In this document: piece after piece, positions 1-11,066 of the stretch | How positions within the stretch are numbered: the stretch's first letter is position 1 | Layout: the number at the start of each line of letters is the position of its first letter | From: Corallium rubrum | Taxonomy: Eukaryota; Cnidaria; Anthozoa; Scleralcyonacea; Coralliidae | Direction: 5' to 3' | Length of the DNA stretch: 64,000 nt | Assembly (NCBI GenBank): GCA_964035015.1 | Contig: OZ036000.1 | Span: 4,161,099 to 4,225,098 of the forward strand | The notes under the pieces: generated by a model | Seen by the model: the letters and a program-made list of their open reading frames with translations, nothing else | Databases searched by the model: none | What the model was told of the DNA's origin: nothing | Translations under genes and position numbers: made by a program

Positions 1-1110
1 CTGAACTGGACTCAAACCCGTCGCAACCTTCAAAATAGTAGGTCAAATGCTCTAACCCCACTAACAAAACCCAAATAGCAGAACGAGGTTGTTGGTGGTG
101 TTGAAACATGGGAAGAAGTTAAACCGTCCGTATGTCTTAGATAAAATGTGTAGGTTTACCGACCATGTTGTTTTGAAATATTTAATTTCTGACCATATAC
201 GTATGTCACAAGTATACTTGTTGGGGTACAAGTTGTTTTGTGTCAGTAAATTTCAAGTTTATTGTTTTTTATTATATAAAATAGAGTGTTTTATTGATGT
301 TTCCGCCACTAATAAAAACGATAATCTCACAGTGTGATTATTTATGATAATCTCACATGTGTCAATTATCGTGAAACGTATTAGAGTTTACCGCTCTATT
401 TTTGTGGGGAAATAGGACTATTTTAATAAACAGAACAATATATGAACGCTTGGAAATAAGAAATTTTTCTCGTTCGCTTTGCTCACTCGTGAGATAACCT
501 ATAGTCAACACTCGAAATAAATTTCATATTTCCGCACATCCATGTATTACTCTCTATTTATACGTACGTAGAAACACGGTATTTTTATACGTAACACGAT
601 ATTTTTACACGCAAAAACACGATATTTTATACGTAAAATATCGTACTTCTCACATGTGCTCAAATACATTTTTCTCAGCGTCCAAAAACTTTGTATTACA
701 CTAAAATTTATGCCAGAAGGCTATAGACTCTATTCTCTGTTACGTGCATAATGAGTTATCGAAAAAAGTTATATATCTTTGATATTGTCAAATATAATTA
801 CCTGAAAATCTACATGTTTAGTGTTCTGGGCGAAGGCGATCGCTTGAAATTCAAAAGTAAAACAGTTCTAAAATCTTCAAAGCATATCGCATCGATATTT
901 CATTTGCTGATGAACACAGTGAACTCTATATAACTCTTCTTCCGGATAACAAGAATCCTGTGATGGCGTGAACGGTTTATCCCAAAGCCTCTCGTTTCCC
1001 GCCCGCTGGGTAAGGGGAACGTGGGCTCTGGAACAAGTTTTCTGATTGACCAATCACATTGTCGATTATCAATTCACTAGATCCCATGCTCCTTACTGAT
1101 TACACTGATT
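1..1110. other. AT-rich upstream region, no gene recognised
   Basis: No exon with convincing splice sites or similarity is visible. Around 560-645 there are short imperfect repeats built on acacgatattttt and tatacgta. The missing first exon of gene A would be expected here or before the window. Weak candidates are an ATG at 542 followed by a gtacgt donor at 564 in the right phase, and an ATG at 145 followed by gtaggt. Neither is good enough to call. Confidence 0.4.
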
Positions 1111-1210
1111 TTACGGAGTAGACTCAACTCCAACTGGTGTCATTCTGTCACCGTCTGTACTCCAAACGATGACAGAATGACACTAAATGGAGTTGAATCT
1201 ACTCTGTAGA
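1111..1210. mobile_element. Short palindromic MITE-like element
   Basis: Two arms of about 39 bp (about 1112-1150 and 1170-1209) are near-perfect reverse complements; the left arm contains gagtagactcaactcca and the right arm tggagttgaatctactc. Only about 20 bp separate them. It has no coding capacity. This is the usual look of a non-autonomous inverted-repeat element; no target duplication was identified. Confidence 0.6.
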
Positions 1211-1396
1211 ATTTACTGTGTAGGTTGGGGGAAGCTGTTGAGTTAGGTTATCTAAACCAATCAGAGGCCTTCTTAGGATAGGCAGGTGACCTGATGACCC
1301 TTTCATTGCTCTCTTTTGAATGGATCTGCTCGATAATATTTCGTTATAAAAACTATTATGGTCAGCTTACCACCTTTTCACTTTCTCTTAATATAG

Positions 1397-2883
1397 TCCT
1401 TGTTCCAGCTTTCCTTGGTCTCGGTCTTGGTTTTGTTCTGATAGTGCTGTTGGTCTTACTGACACTTCGACGTGTAAAGCGTCGTCGCAAGTCAGTGCCT
1501 TATGAACGACCATATCGTCAGCATTCAATCGTAGCCGAGGACACCAGTAATGAGAGCTGGAAACACTTCAGAAGCAAGATGATGCTTCGTAATGATATCC
1601 CAGAGTTCGTAATACCACAGACACAAGCACGCTTGGTACAGCCCATCATTACACCACCAACACCAACACCAACACCAACACCAACACCAACACCAACACC
1701 AACACCAACACCAACAACTCCATCGTCACCAAAAGAACTTAACGTGGTCGAAAACATCGGCGAGATCGTAAAAACCAAAAATGAAGATACCGCACAAAGC
1801 CCCGGTCGGCAAAGAGCACAGCGGACTGCCTCATTGCAATTGGCTAATTTAAAACAAAAAAGAAAGATCTCTCAACAAGTCATGGGTGGTGCGCAACGCT
1901 TTCCAGGTAATTCATTGCGGAGTCAAAAACAACAGCGTTCTAAGAGTTTTGACTTGGGATACATGAGGTCTGTAACTGCTTCCTCAGACCATCAGATCCA
2001 AGTGAACTTACCTCTAGCCGGCGCACCCTCGCCAGTGAAGAAGGCCATGTATCATCAAAATCTTAATGCCAATTCATATGATTTGCTTTCAATCAATGAC
2101 AATGTGTGTAATTCACCACAAGGCGGTAAAGATATTCAGGCGAAAAGAAAGATTTCCCAACAATTGAGCAGTACCCAATGCTGCGATAATTCATTACAAG
2201 GCGGCAGAGAGATGAAACGGCGCTGCAAGAGTTTTGATCTAGGTAGCACGAGGCCGGCTATTACGTCAGATCAGGGACCACCTCTGACCTCGTGGTCGCC
2301 AGTTAAGAAACTCGTGTCGCGAAATCCAAGTACAACTGATTCTCTGGATCTACTCTCGATTAATGTCCAACCCTCATCGCGATCTGCGGTATCAAGTATG
2401 GAAGGATCGCCGGTCTCAAGTCGTCAGGAGTCGCCAGAAGATAGCCCTGGAATGTTGCGCCTATTCCGCCAATCGAAACACCAGATTCGACTCATTGGTG
2501 CGACTGTGCATTTCTCTCTGGAGTACAAAATGGGTCAACGCGCGCTTATTCTAAACATAATACGCGTCAGGAGTGTTAATATTCCAGTCGATCGAAAACA
2601 AGATGCTAGTCTACGTCTCAGTGTCCATCTAAAGCCGGACAAATTCATCTGGGAAGCACAGACTAAGATCGTCCGAGGAACGGAGAATCCGAATTTTGAG
2701 GAAAATTTTAAGATTCATGGCTTTTCCTTGTCCAGGTTACACAACTGTGCTTTGTTGTTTCGTCTGAATGATGTTAATATTAGTCAAACGATTGGTGAAG
2801 TGACATTCTCGCTCAGAGAACTACAACCGGATGTTTTAACAAGTCGTTCCTGTTTACTCCAACGCCCACTCAACATTGCCAAG
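1397..2883 (+). CDS. Gene A exon: membrane anchor, linker and C2A
   Basis: Phase-1 acceptor at 1396 and phase-0 donor gtaagag at 2884. Order: hydrophobic anchor (about 1400-1465), basic cluster, the motif DIPEFVIP (1594-1617) shared with B and C, a Thr-Pro repeat (about 1650-1717), a duplicated 95-codon module (1858-2142 and 2143 to about 2375), and C2A from about 2497 to the exon end. The open frame runs on only to a stop at 2896-2898, just past the donor. Confidence 0.85.
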
Positions 2884-5800
2884 GTAAGAGTGACGTAAGA
2901 CACTGTGGATTGTCAGAACTGCATGTACTTAACTCTAATATTATCAAGTTCTTATATATACTATAGGTCCCATTAACAACTAATATACCTCATAAAAAAA
3001 TTATTTCTACTAATACTCAGAAACTAATACTACCTAAACTCACTTATAAATTCATCATCATCATAACATGATTTTTCCCTCAAAGGGAGTCAGGTCGTCT
3101 CGTAATCGCTTTCCATCTTGCTCTGTCTCCGCACATCTCAAAATCAATCGACTTTCCAACTTCCTTGATGCAATCCTTCCATCTCTGTCTCGGTCTTCCT
3201 TGCGGCCTTTTCCCCTCTTCTCCTCTGTCTGTTGCACACTTAATCATTTCATTGTCCTCACACCTTCTCACATGATCGTACCACCTCAATCTGCTTTCTT
3301 GCACCTTATCTCTCATTTGCACCACCCCAACATCCCTACGCACCTCTTCGTTCTTCATTCTATCCCTCTTGGTAACACCTCTTATCGCCCTCAGCCATTT
3401 CATCTCCGCCACTTCCAACTTATAAATCAGAGTCGGACTGGCTTCGTATTAGGGGCGGTGCCATTAAGGAGAGGGGCGCCGTCAGGGTTTCTTTCAGAAT
3501 ATTTAACAAGAAATGCATGAACGCAACAACCCCTCGCCCACTTTATATGCATTTTTAACCCCCCGTACCCCCCCCCCCCCCTGATTTCTTTTTTTGTTGT
3601 ATTAATCAATACTGAACACAGATCAGAAAACATCCCGAAAATTAGTTAGCAAGGTTCATCTGTAGTCGTGTATTGACACACCGAAAGAACATGCAAAGTC
3701 AATATTAAGAAACCAATGAGATGAACCAAATGAGAAATTTTCATTCAAAAATATATATAAACAGTGGCCAAGAAAAGACACAAATCACACAATGTCAACG
3801 TCCTAGCGTTGAAAGACAATTCTAGACAATATATTATTTATGTTAATTATAATTTTCAAGATTTCTTCCGTTTTAACTCAGCTAAATTGTTAAATACGAA
3901 TCTCCTACCGTTAAACTTTCTTCTGCTTTTGTGACCACAAACACTGCCGGATTGTTTTTCTCGTTCGTGGTTTCTTACTTTTTTCGTTGTTGACCAAATA
4001 AATATGACAAGGCATCATTGAGTTCTCTTCATGATCTAAAAAGCCGTTTGTTTCAAAATTTCTCCATCGTTCCCTCTCGAGTTATGTAGAATACACCAGA
4101 GCAAAATTCTTTACCGGCTTTGAACAGTTTCAGGACACATCCTGCTTCTTCCAGTTACCTTTCGGTCGGAATCGTTTTCGGTCTTTATCGTATTAATTTT
4201 TAGGCTATTTCCAGTGGTTTTAAGTCGTCTTTATTGTTGTCTTTTTCTCGCTGGCACATCTCTTGTTAGCCTTCTTTCTTTGGTCTTTTTTCATAGTAAT
4301 ATTAATGTACATTTTAGCTGAAACCATTTTTTCTGGCAACGATTTCTTTCGTCATGACCGTTGAAAAACTATTTCATAATCCAACCGAACTTATAAATTA
4401 TAATTTGCTGACGTAAATTTAAATAATTTGAATAATTTAACAGGTTAGTTACCAGTACCCTGCTATCCGAACTGCGAAAGTTGCGGATTTGTTGACATAT
4501 ATATATATATATAAACATCTCGCAGAATTTCTTTCCCCTTTGCGTGTAATTTCGCGTGTACTCCACGCGTGTCGAGATTAGCACCCTCACCCGGGCTCGG
4601 GGATAAGGCGGCAAAACAGGCAATACTTACTACATGTGGGGCAAGGAGTGCCAAAGGTGCGACCAACTTCTAGGGCAGCGGGGGAGCGGAGATAAGACCC
4701 TGGGTACGAGGTTGCTTCTAGGGGGGTCCGGGGGGATGCTCCTCCGGAAAGAGAGTTTAGAATCTCTGAAATAGCATTTCCTGTATTTTGAGGGGGGTTT
4801 GAAAGAGTTTTGAAGGATATAAAATACCAAACAAAATATTCAAATATACTCATTTTATATAGGAATACACCATAACATGCAAGGCATACATCATGAGGAC
4901 ATGTCGTCATACATGGACAAATCAACTCACATTGTGTGTTCCATTCATTAGGTGACTACTTCATGTCAGGCTGTCAGCTGCGTGAAGCGTAATAAAATAT
5001 TATTTAATTGTAATAATCTTTTAGCTGTACCATACTGATTAAAACGTAAAACGACTATAAATCCAAAATCGGGTTTTTAATAGGAATTGCACTACACATC
5101 AAATATAATATTATACAACGGGAAAGGGCGCAGTAACGGCATCCTAAGGGGGCGCATGTGCCATTGGCACAATGGCACATAGGGCCAGTCCGACTCTGTT
5201 ATAAATTATTACTTATGAATATTGAATATTGAAACTTGAAAGTTGTATATAAACCCTTTTAATAAGTATAGCATACGTAATTTTCACCCTATGACGTCAA
5301 TTTTTTTTCAATTTTGTTTTTAATTATTTTCAATTTCGTTTATTGTCTTAGCTTTTGTATATTTTCAATAGAATTCAAAAGGCTGAAAATGACGTCAAGT
5401 GTGGAAAATGACGTACTCTGTACTTATTAAAAGGGTCTACTCTCTTCCGTTTGATCTGTTTATAGGACAAAGATCATTCCTACGTTGGTGATCTTTTGGT
5501 ATCCTTGCAATACGATCCAATTAATTGGAAATTAGAAGTTAGAATCATAAAAGCCCGAGGCTTGCCCAAGAAAACAAGAGGAGGACACACAGGTCAGAAA
5601 ACATCTTAATAAGAATGCATGATAAATAAGTAAATGGAAAAGTAAAACTCTGCATTACTGTCATAATTTTCATGATTTCAAACGTCGCATGCGCGTACAC
5701 TTATTCCGCATTTATATAGTTGAGTTGAATTACATTCGACGCGGCAGAAAGGCGACTCAGGGCATTGGCCCAGAGGTGTAGCCTCTAGGGGCCCCCGCCC

Positions 5801-6545
5801 CCCCTGGCAAAAGTGCTGGCCCCCCCTGAGAAAATTTGACTTCATATGCTTCAGTTAAGCTGCCCCCCCCCCCTAGGTTTTTCCTGGCCCCCCTTGACAA
5901 AAAATCTTGGCTATGCCTCTGGGCATTGCTTGCAACCTAACTGTATTGCAACATATCTCTATAGCCGTGTTTACACTGCAAGCCTTGGCCTAAACTTGGG
6001 CCTACTTTTTGGCAGTGTAAACACGTCCTGAGCTGGTCTAAGCCAGGCCTTGGCCAGCATATCTGGGCTTGTTTCTTTGTTGGCCTATGCTTTGGCCTTG
6101 GTCTGGCTTGTGCCAGTGTAAACACGACACATTTACCCTGGGCCATGCCAGGCCATGGCTTGTAGTGTAAACACGGCTTATTGCAACTACAGATGGTCGC
6201 AACCCACCAATTAAATTTCTTCTTTTAGATGTATTTGTAAAGATCAATGTCATGCAAGATTTAACACGCGTTTTCAAGAACAAAACACGCGTGCAACGCC
6301 ACGATAAGAGTCCCGATTTCAACGAATGTTTTGAATTCGAATTAACACGTGATCAAATGGAATCAACGTATATCAACATGAAAGTGATTCACCGTGGCAA
6401 GCTCAGAGAGCATCTTATTGGCGTTGTACCAGTTGGTTTGAATGTTGATCCGATGGAGATTGGGTATCAGCATTGGGCGTTGATTTTAGATAAACCAAAT
6501 CTTACAATTGAGCAATGGCACAAGATCTATCAAGTCTTGAAATAG
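1397..6545 (+). CDS. Synaptotagmin-like protein A: join(1397..2883,5466..5592,6229..6545), first exon not found
   Basis: Predicted single-pass membrane protein with two C2 domains (C2A, C2B), the synaptotagmin layout. The large exon codes a hydrophobic anchor, a basic stop-transfer stretch (RRVKRRRKS), a 350-residue polar linker and C2A. The next two exons code C2B, which ends in the conserved pattern HW...P...I..WH (QHWALILDKPNLTIEQWHKI). Intron phases are 1 (before the anchor), 0 and 1, as in genes B and C. The ATG at 1294 lies in frame upstream, but a pyrimidine tract and atatag at 1391-1396 fit the acceptor used in the sister genes, so I start the exon at 1397. C2B loop 3 (KVIHRGKLREHLIG) lacks the aspartates that bind calcium in synaptotagmin-1, so calcium-independent membrane or protein binding is inferred. 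At least 643 residues, longer than typical synaptotagmins because of the linker. The subfamily is not assigned. Confidence 0.85.
1650..1717 (+). repeat. Coding hexanucleotide microsatellite (acacca)n
   Basis: About eleven tandem copies of a 6-bp unit translate to an alternating Thr-Pro run in the cytoplasmic linker of gene A. Six is a multiple of three, so copy-number changes keep the frame. The minus strand of the same stretch gives a meaningless Val-Gly run. Confidence 0.9.
1858..2375 (+). repeat. In-frame duplication of a linker module in gene A
   Basis: Two successive segments share the same order of motifs: KRKISQQ, then NSL, then KSFDLG after a basic stretch, then SPVKK, then a S-x-DLLSIN end. 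The first begins at 1858 and the second at 2143, a spacing of 285 nt or 95 codons. Residues between the motifs have diverged, so the duplication is old and the motifs appear to be constrained. RSKSFDLG and RCKSFDLG look like possible sites for basophilic kinases; that is inference. Confidence 0.75.
3058..3419 (-). mobile_element. 5'-truncated non-LTR retrotransposon (C-terminal end of the reverse transcriptase ORF)
   Basis: Minus-strand translation (3418 down to 3080) reads LEVAEMKWLRAIRGVTKRDR, then RLRWYDHVRRCED, then GRPRQRWKDCIKE. This is the familiar C-terminal tail of LINE endonuclease/reverse-transcriptase proteins (RTE or related clades). The copy ends in a run of atg triplets just after the ORF (plus strand catcatcatcat, 3052-3064), typical of a LINE 3' tail. 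It starts abruptly at about 3419, next to the hAT-like insertion. No intact enzyme is possible. Confidence 0.85.
3428..5198. mobile_element. hAT-like non-autonomous transposon, 1.77 kb
   Basis: Terminal inverted repeats cagagtcggactggc (left, 3428) and gccagtccgactctg (right, ending 5198) are perfect complements. Both ends are flanked by the same 8 bp, ttataaat (3420-3427 and 5199-5206). An 8-bp duplication and CAG-type termini are the signature of the hAT superfamily. No transposase ORF is visible, so it was presumably mobilised in trans. It lies in the intron of gene A directly at the 5' end of the LINE fragment and carries a G-rich repeat (about 4560-4860) and an (at)n run at 4498-4513. 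Confidence 0.85.
4570..4830. repeat. Dispersed G-rich repeat, copy 1
   Basis: Contains ggggggtccggggggatgct, then a stretch ending in ctctgaaatagcatttcctg and ttgaggggggtttg. Related copies lie near 12797-12960, 13440-13560, 23550-23760 and, reversed, 54150-54440. All combine poly-G or poly-C tracts with the conserved tail tctctgaaat(a/g)(g/c)ca(t/c)tcctg. Class unknown. Confidence 0.5.
5253..5436. mobile_element. 184-bp MITE (accctttt termini), copy 1
   Basis: Left end accctttt aataagtatagc and right end gtacttattaaaagggt are imperfect inverted repeats. A second copy at about 51900-52400 carries an insertion and shows the same interior (tgtcttagcttttgtatatt). It lies just upstream of the first C2B exon of gene A. 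Confidence 0.7.
5466..5592 (+). CDS. Gene A exon: first part of C2B
   Basis: Acceptor tatag at 5461-5465 (phase 0), donor gtcaga at 5593 (phase 1). The reading frame gives GDLLVSLQYDPINWKLEVRI then KARGLPKK, the N-terminal beta strands of a C2B domain. Length 127 nt against 139 in B and 130 in C, with the same final G before the donor. It is absent from naive ORF lists because it is short. Confidence 0.85.
5771..5921. mobile_element. hAT-like MITE, 151 bp
   Basis: Terminal inverted repeats cagaggtgtagcc and ggctatgcctctg. The interior is rich in C/G runs (ggcccccgccccccc and ctggcccccc). Sequence ggcattg is present on both outer sides (from 5761 and from 5922), consistent with a 7-8 bp duplication whose exact edge is blurred. 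It lies in the last intron of gene A. Confidence 0.6.
5963..6178. mobile_element. MITE with gtgtaaacacgg-type termini
   Basis: Ends agccgtgtttacactgcaag and cttgtagtgtaaacacggct are inverted repeats. The inner copies cagtgtaaacacg near 6013 and 6113 repeat the terminal motif. It ends 50 bp before the last exon of gene A, so it reaches close to that exon's branch-point region. Confidence 0.75.
6229..6545 (+). CDS. Gene A last exon: second part of C2B, stop
   Basis: Acceptor cttcttttag ends at 6228; the exon completes a GAT codon (D) across the phase-1 junction, giving the C2 motif D-V-F-V-K-I. It then covers the strands after loop 1, loop 3 without aspartates, and the C-terminal GYQHWALILDKPN...WH motif. 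TAG stop at 6543-6545. Confidence 0.9.
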
Positions 6546-6709
6546 ATCCCAAGCATTTACTTGATCCAGACTAGTTCCTAGTCCTCTAGCATTTCGATAG
6601 CTCATTCCGATCACGTGAGAGAACAATCTCGTACCCAGGGCATGCAGTCCTTTTGCCCAGCGACAGGGGCCCATCGGCTCTTGTAGGAAGGCTATTGATT
6701 CATGTCTCG

Positions 6710-6872
6710 CTAATAAGCCATTTCCACGATGACGTAAAATTGCGTTGGGTGCATGACCACAACTACCAAAATGCTTTGCTAGCATCCTAGTGCTGACTGC
6801 TGATAAATGGCCGTTACTGGCAAAGCATTCTGGCAAACGCTATTTTACGTCATCGTGCAAATAGCTTATTAG
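6710..6872. mobile_element. 163-bp MITE with ctaataagc termini
   Basis: Left end ctaataagccatttccacga and right end tcgtgcaaatagcttattag are inverted repeats, continued inward by gatgacgtaaaat and attttacgtcat. Non-coding. It lies in the probable 3' untranslated region or just downstream of gene A. Confidence 0.7.
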
Positions 6873-7098
6873 GGTTAGGATTAGGGGGGTGGGTTGGGCG
6901 GGGTTATGATTAGGGATGGGGTTACTCTATTTATGTCATTAACTAGAATCTAGTCAATCTAAAAATGACCTGCGGTCCACTTACAATTTTGAACATATTT
7001 TTTAACGATCACATCCCAAAATGCCCTTGAAAAATCTTCGACAGGTATTCTATATTGTACTGTATTCAAAACGGAGTCTGCACACTATAGGAGAAAGC

Positions 7099-7104
7099 AA
7101 TAAA
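7099..7104 (+). promoter_or_regulatory. Candidate polyadenylation signal for gene A
   Basis: AATAAA 554 nt after the stop codon of gene A. No closer hexamer was seen. The distance is acceptable for a 3' UTR containing a MITE, but use is unproven. Confidence 0.4.
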
Positions 7105-10100
7105 AACTATTTAATATTGATTACAATTAACGATCTAGGGAAAAGACGGTAGGTTCTACTCATAATTTCCCCTCTTCGACTGTCAGTAGAACGTGCACTT
7201 TATAGTTAGTTCGCCATGAAGTTGTTTTGTATTTTGGTTTAAAAAAATAGTTAGCTATTTCACCCAGTCTTAATGAATTAATAATTTTACACGCACATCT
7301 ACGTACAATTAAAACCAAATCGGCAAATTCTTTAAGTATTTGTTCATAAAATACTATAAAGACAATGCAATGAACATATTTGCATTTACAGAGAGCTGAG
7401 GGGTCATTAAAAAGAGTTATTACCACCTCACCAGCTATTACGTAGTCAAGTTAAGGACATACTCGACAATCAATTAGGTAATGCTTGATTAAGCTTGAAT
7501 AAAATCTATTCATACCGCTAAAAAGCGTGGTGAAAGTTCTCTCGTTATTTATCAAAGAACTGAGATGGAGGTGTGATGGCAGTGAACTCAATGGTGATAC
7601 ATGGCTATCATCTTATGTTCGGGAACAAGGCGTATACCTGAAATTGGTGTGAAATGTTTGAAGATTAAGGAGTATGTTGTGACACAATGGAGCCAGGTGA
7701 GAAGCGGATGACATGTTTACCTTACTGAGAAGTCCGCACAGATATATGCATGATAAATAACTTCACTACAAATATTTGAGTTTCTATTGCTTTCTGATGC
7801 CACGTTTCTTCAGTACTATACATATAATTTTTGTTTCTTGCGTAAAAAACAAGGCATTATGAAACAATACTATAAAATGCTGTATGATTGGTAGGAAATC
7901 AGCTTGTATAAACTTCCGTGTCCTGAAATCGTCAGGGCTGAGGAGTATTCCGTTTGGCGTGTTCTGTGTTTAACTTTTATATATTATATGTGTCTTCTGA
8001 TATGCCATATCTTTACAGAAATAATATAATTGAACTTAATTATTAGTATGAGCTACAGTTGAAGTTCTCGTAATTAAGCGACCACCTTGGGAATGTTGGA
8101 AAAGTGGTCATAACTAGAGGTGGTCTATATAGCTTAAAAACAAGAAAGTCTGTAAATCTCAAACATTCAGTCTCGTTGCGAGAGCTACAGTAGTCCGTCG
8201 CTTAGATCGAAAAGAGAGTAACGCTCCATCTTTTAAGCACACATCATTTGACGTAAATCTTGGTTTATGATATTATATAAGAAACAATTAGACGTCTCGT
8301 CAAGGTTCTAAAACTCACTGACCTATTCTCTTAACATTGGTTGTGAATCTATTAATTTTATATATCTACGCAGATTCCTAATTCTGTTTTACCTCCCTCG
8401 GTAAAACAAAAGCGTTTTGACTAAAGTTTTTTTTAAAAGGCTTGATCATTCTACGCGAGTCGTTACCAGGGATACCAGACTTGAATAATGATATAGCTGT
8501 CTTGTTATAAGATGAATTGTTTATTTATTCTGGTTTCAATGTCAGCCTTTAATTTCAGATATTTTGAACGCATAAAACCAAAACGTTTTTTCCAAGTCTT
8601 ATAGTGCACCAATGTGCATTTTCTAAGTGAATAGCAAAGTTTTTGGTTTGTTAGTCAAACTGTAAGGACTGAGAAAACATCTGAAATTTCCAGACGGGAG
8701 TCGAACCTGCAACCAGAACAACTGATTGCTTGGTTGGTGGGCACAAAAGAATATTATATTAGATGCTATTGAACCTACCAACCAACATGGCCGATGAGAT
8801 CATTTCTATTGGAAGTTGGTTCCATTCCTTAATTGTTCTTATACACTACAACATGTTCGTCCCCCCTTCACTACCTTTTTATACAACCTGCCCCAAACTG
8901 TATACGATGGAGATTTGCAAAATCAGTTTGTACTGTAAAATAACATTTGGCAAAAAACGCACGTTTTGGAGACATTAATAAAAACACAATTTCCAAGTTT
9001 TCTGCGAGTTATTTTATAAAAGAAATGCGTTCTAGAAGTACTCGTAGTAGTTTGGAAAAACAGCTGGAACGAGCTCGTGTTCGGTGTTACGCCTATATAC
9101 CTAAAATGTCGCCGTCTTCGTTCTCTGAAATTTCGTTCCTCGTTCTCCGAAACTTTCACTCGCGTTTCTATAAACGTATATGGAAACACAGAAAATATTT
9201 TCTATCTTTTAAAGGGCGACCACCTTGGAGTATTAAAGGGCCAGGGGAAAAAGGGGAAATACGTTAAGTGCCTTGTAGTGATCATATTATTGTGGTTAGT
9301 GGTTTACTCAAATGGGGGGAAGTGAATGTCAGCATCGAAGAGGAATATATTCGGAAACCCTACAGAGTGTTATTGAATTCGGTCAAACAATCTAAATATA
9401 AACGATTACGTACTGATATACTTGCTCTTCCTTTAGCTTCGAATATACTGCTTGTTGTGCTACACCAATAGTGTGCTAAACTTCGTTTAATAAAATATCT
9501 CTGTATGGTTCGGTAAAATATTTTATGACATGGTGAATTGCGGCAGTTTGATCAAAATGATTTTAATATAAGTTCGGCAATTTAGTCAGTCAAAGCACTC
9601 AAAGCCATCCAACCATTCAGTGGTAAACAGTGTAGAATATTGAATCAGTAAGCCGGTTATCCTTAAATCTCTATGCTGGGTCAAGCTCTTATTCTTCCAT
9701 CACTTGCATTGTCACTACGGCTTTCTATGATAAACAACACTAATATTTTCAGTTTTGACAGTGTAAGTTTGGCTTAAACTTTAAAACATATACCATTTAA
9801 AGGGAATAAACCCTCCTGGCATTAGACAGTTAGGTGACCGCCTGAACGAAACCGGAATCTCTTCTTTGCGTTGGTGTCAGCTTGGCGGCTCGCGTATTGA
9901 TGATAACGTTGCACTGAAATCCGAAAGCTTGCTTTTTGATAATAAGAGTAAAATAAGACAATATGCAGGACGCCTTCAGGTTTGCTTGTCTTGGTCGCAG
10001 CTTAGCTTCAGCCTAGCCTGGTTATAAAGCATAGTGCCATATAATATACAGGCAGTAATTAGACAGAGAAAGGCGAAAAGGTTGTATAAACTTTGATAAT

Positions 10101-10140
10101 GATGATCAGGGATACGATTAAGGGCTCAGCTAGAAACATC
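7105..10140. other. Intergenic region, no gene recognised
   Basis: No open frame here shows recognisable domains or splice context. On the minus strand a canonical RNA polymerase III B box (ggttcgactcc, read from about 8699-8711) sits in a sequence without a clear A box; it is probably a decayed tRNA-derived SINE. Stretches near 8075-8100 and 9218-9240 share gcgaccaccttgg. Confidence 0.4.
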
Positions 10141-10144
10141 AGTA

Positions 10145-10375
10145 TTTCGTTATTAAGATTTGATATACTGCCGAAACAGAGAACGTAGGAGTCTACGTTT
10201 CGAGCGAAGGCGGCCCTTCGTCAGAGAGAAACGACGAAGGGCCTTCGCTCGAAACCTTATAGACTCCTACGTACGCGGGCGGAAGTTCTCTGTTTCGGCA
10301 GTATATGAAACGTTACTTTATTTCGATTGTTGTTTCAACACTGCCTACGCAACACGCTACTTTGATTTCGTTATT
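10145..10375. mobile_element. Palindromic MITE, gccgaaacagagaacgtagg family, copy 1
   Basis: Central arms start at atactgccgaaacagagaac (10163) and end with its complement at about 10306, around a gaagggcc loop. The outer right end carries cactgcctacgcaacacgct. The same core and edges occur at 36311-36428, 36465-36715 and 50360-50500. Open frames here are by-products of the palindrome. Confidence 0.75.
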
Positions 10376-10546
10376 AAGTCTGTTCTGACAGTTTGCCGCC
10401 TTTTCACTTCACTTTGCTTTAGCCTATAGTTCTGGCTTGCATAGCAACAAGCAATGTATATGTGCATTTGTTTCAAAGGCGCCAAAAGATCGACTGATGA
10501 GCTACGTCATGGAGCAATTGGCATGTTCAATGCGTAGGATACCGTA

Positions 10547-10727
10547 AGCCTAGTTTACACGGGCAATTTGTCTTTGGCAATTTTCAACTTGACAAGTTTT
10601 ATTTGCGGCCGTGTGTATGAGGAAACATGGCAAGTTTTTCCTTGACAAGTCTCCCTTTTGAAAAGCTGGATGCCAGCTTTTCAAAAGGGAGACTTGTCAA
10701 GGAAAAATTGCTCGTGTAAACTAGGCT
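10547..10727. mobile_element. MITE with agcctagtttacacg termini
   Basis: Ends agcctagtttacacgggcaa and ttgctcgtgtaaactaggct are inverted repeats. Internal palindrome ccttttgaaaagctgg and its complement. Similar caagttttccttgac sequence recurs at 26440-26640. It lies upstream of the first exon of gene B. Confidence 0.75.
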
Positions 10728-10982
10728 ATACACCCATAGATGTATTTCAAAAGATGTTTTCTAGCTAATCCCTATTTACTTCTCTCTGTTATTCTTGAGA
10801 AGTTTTATTAGCATTTTATCACCGCGGATGATTATACAAACTCAATGTTAATTTATTCGAGTAGGATTGGCTTCCGTCGTTATTTGCACCGCCCACATTG
10901 TGACGGTGTACAAAAACCCCACCGCGCAACATGACATGAAAATACACGAATAAACCAGGTATGATAAATGTTCATCGGTGTC

Positions 10983-11036
10983 ATGGACTTACCCCTTATC
11001 ATGTCTACGCCATGTATGTTAGTTAAAACGACTTAA
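10983..11036 (+). other. Possible upstream ORF of gene B
   Basis: ATG to TAA, 17 codons, ending 30 nt before the proposed start codon of gene B. It matters only if the transcript begins upstream of it. Gene C also has a short upstream ORF. Confidence 0.3.
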
Positions 11037-11066
11037 AAATCGTCTTCGGAGCCACGTTATTTGGGA

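Noticed and set aside
1294..1396. ATG at 1294 as the true start of gene A
   Set aside because: A pyrimidine tract and atatag stand exactly where B and C have their phase-1 acceptor; the upstream codons have no counterpart in the sister genes. Not fully excluded.
6252..6322. Gene A C2B as a stand-alone protein from the internal ATG at 6252
   Set aside because: The reading frame continues upstream to a good acceptor that completes the conserved D-x-x-V-K motif, so the ATG is internal.
8923..9325. Overlapping short frames on both strands
   Set aside because: No domain, no splice context, and both strands open over the same AT-rich DNA; no evidence for a gene.
10160..10429. 89-codon open frame
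   Set aside because: It lies across a palindromic MITE; the arginine-rich peptide is a translation of the inverted repeat.
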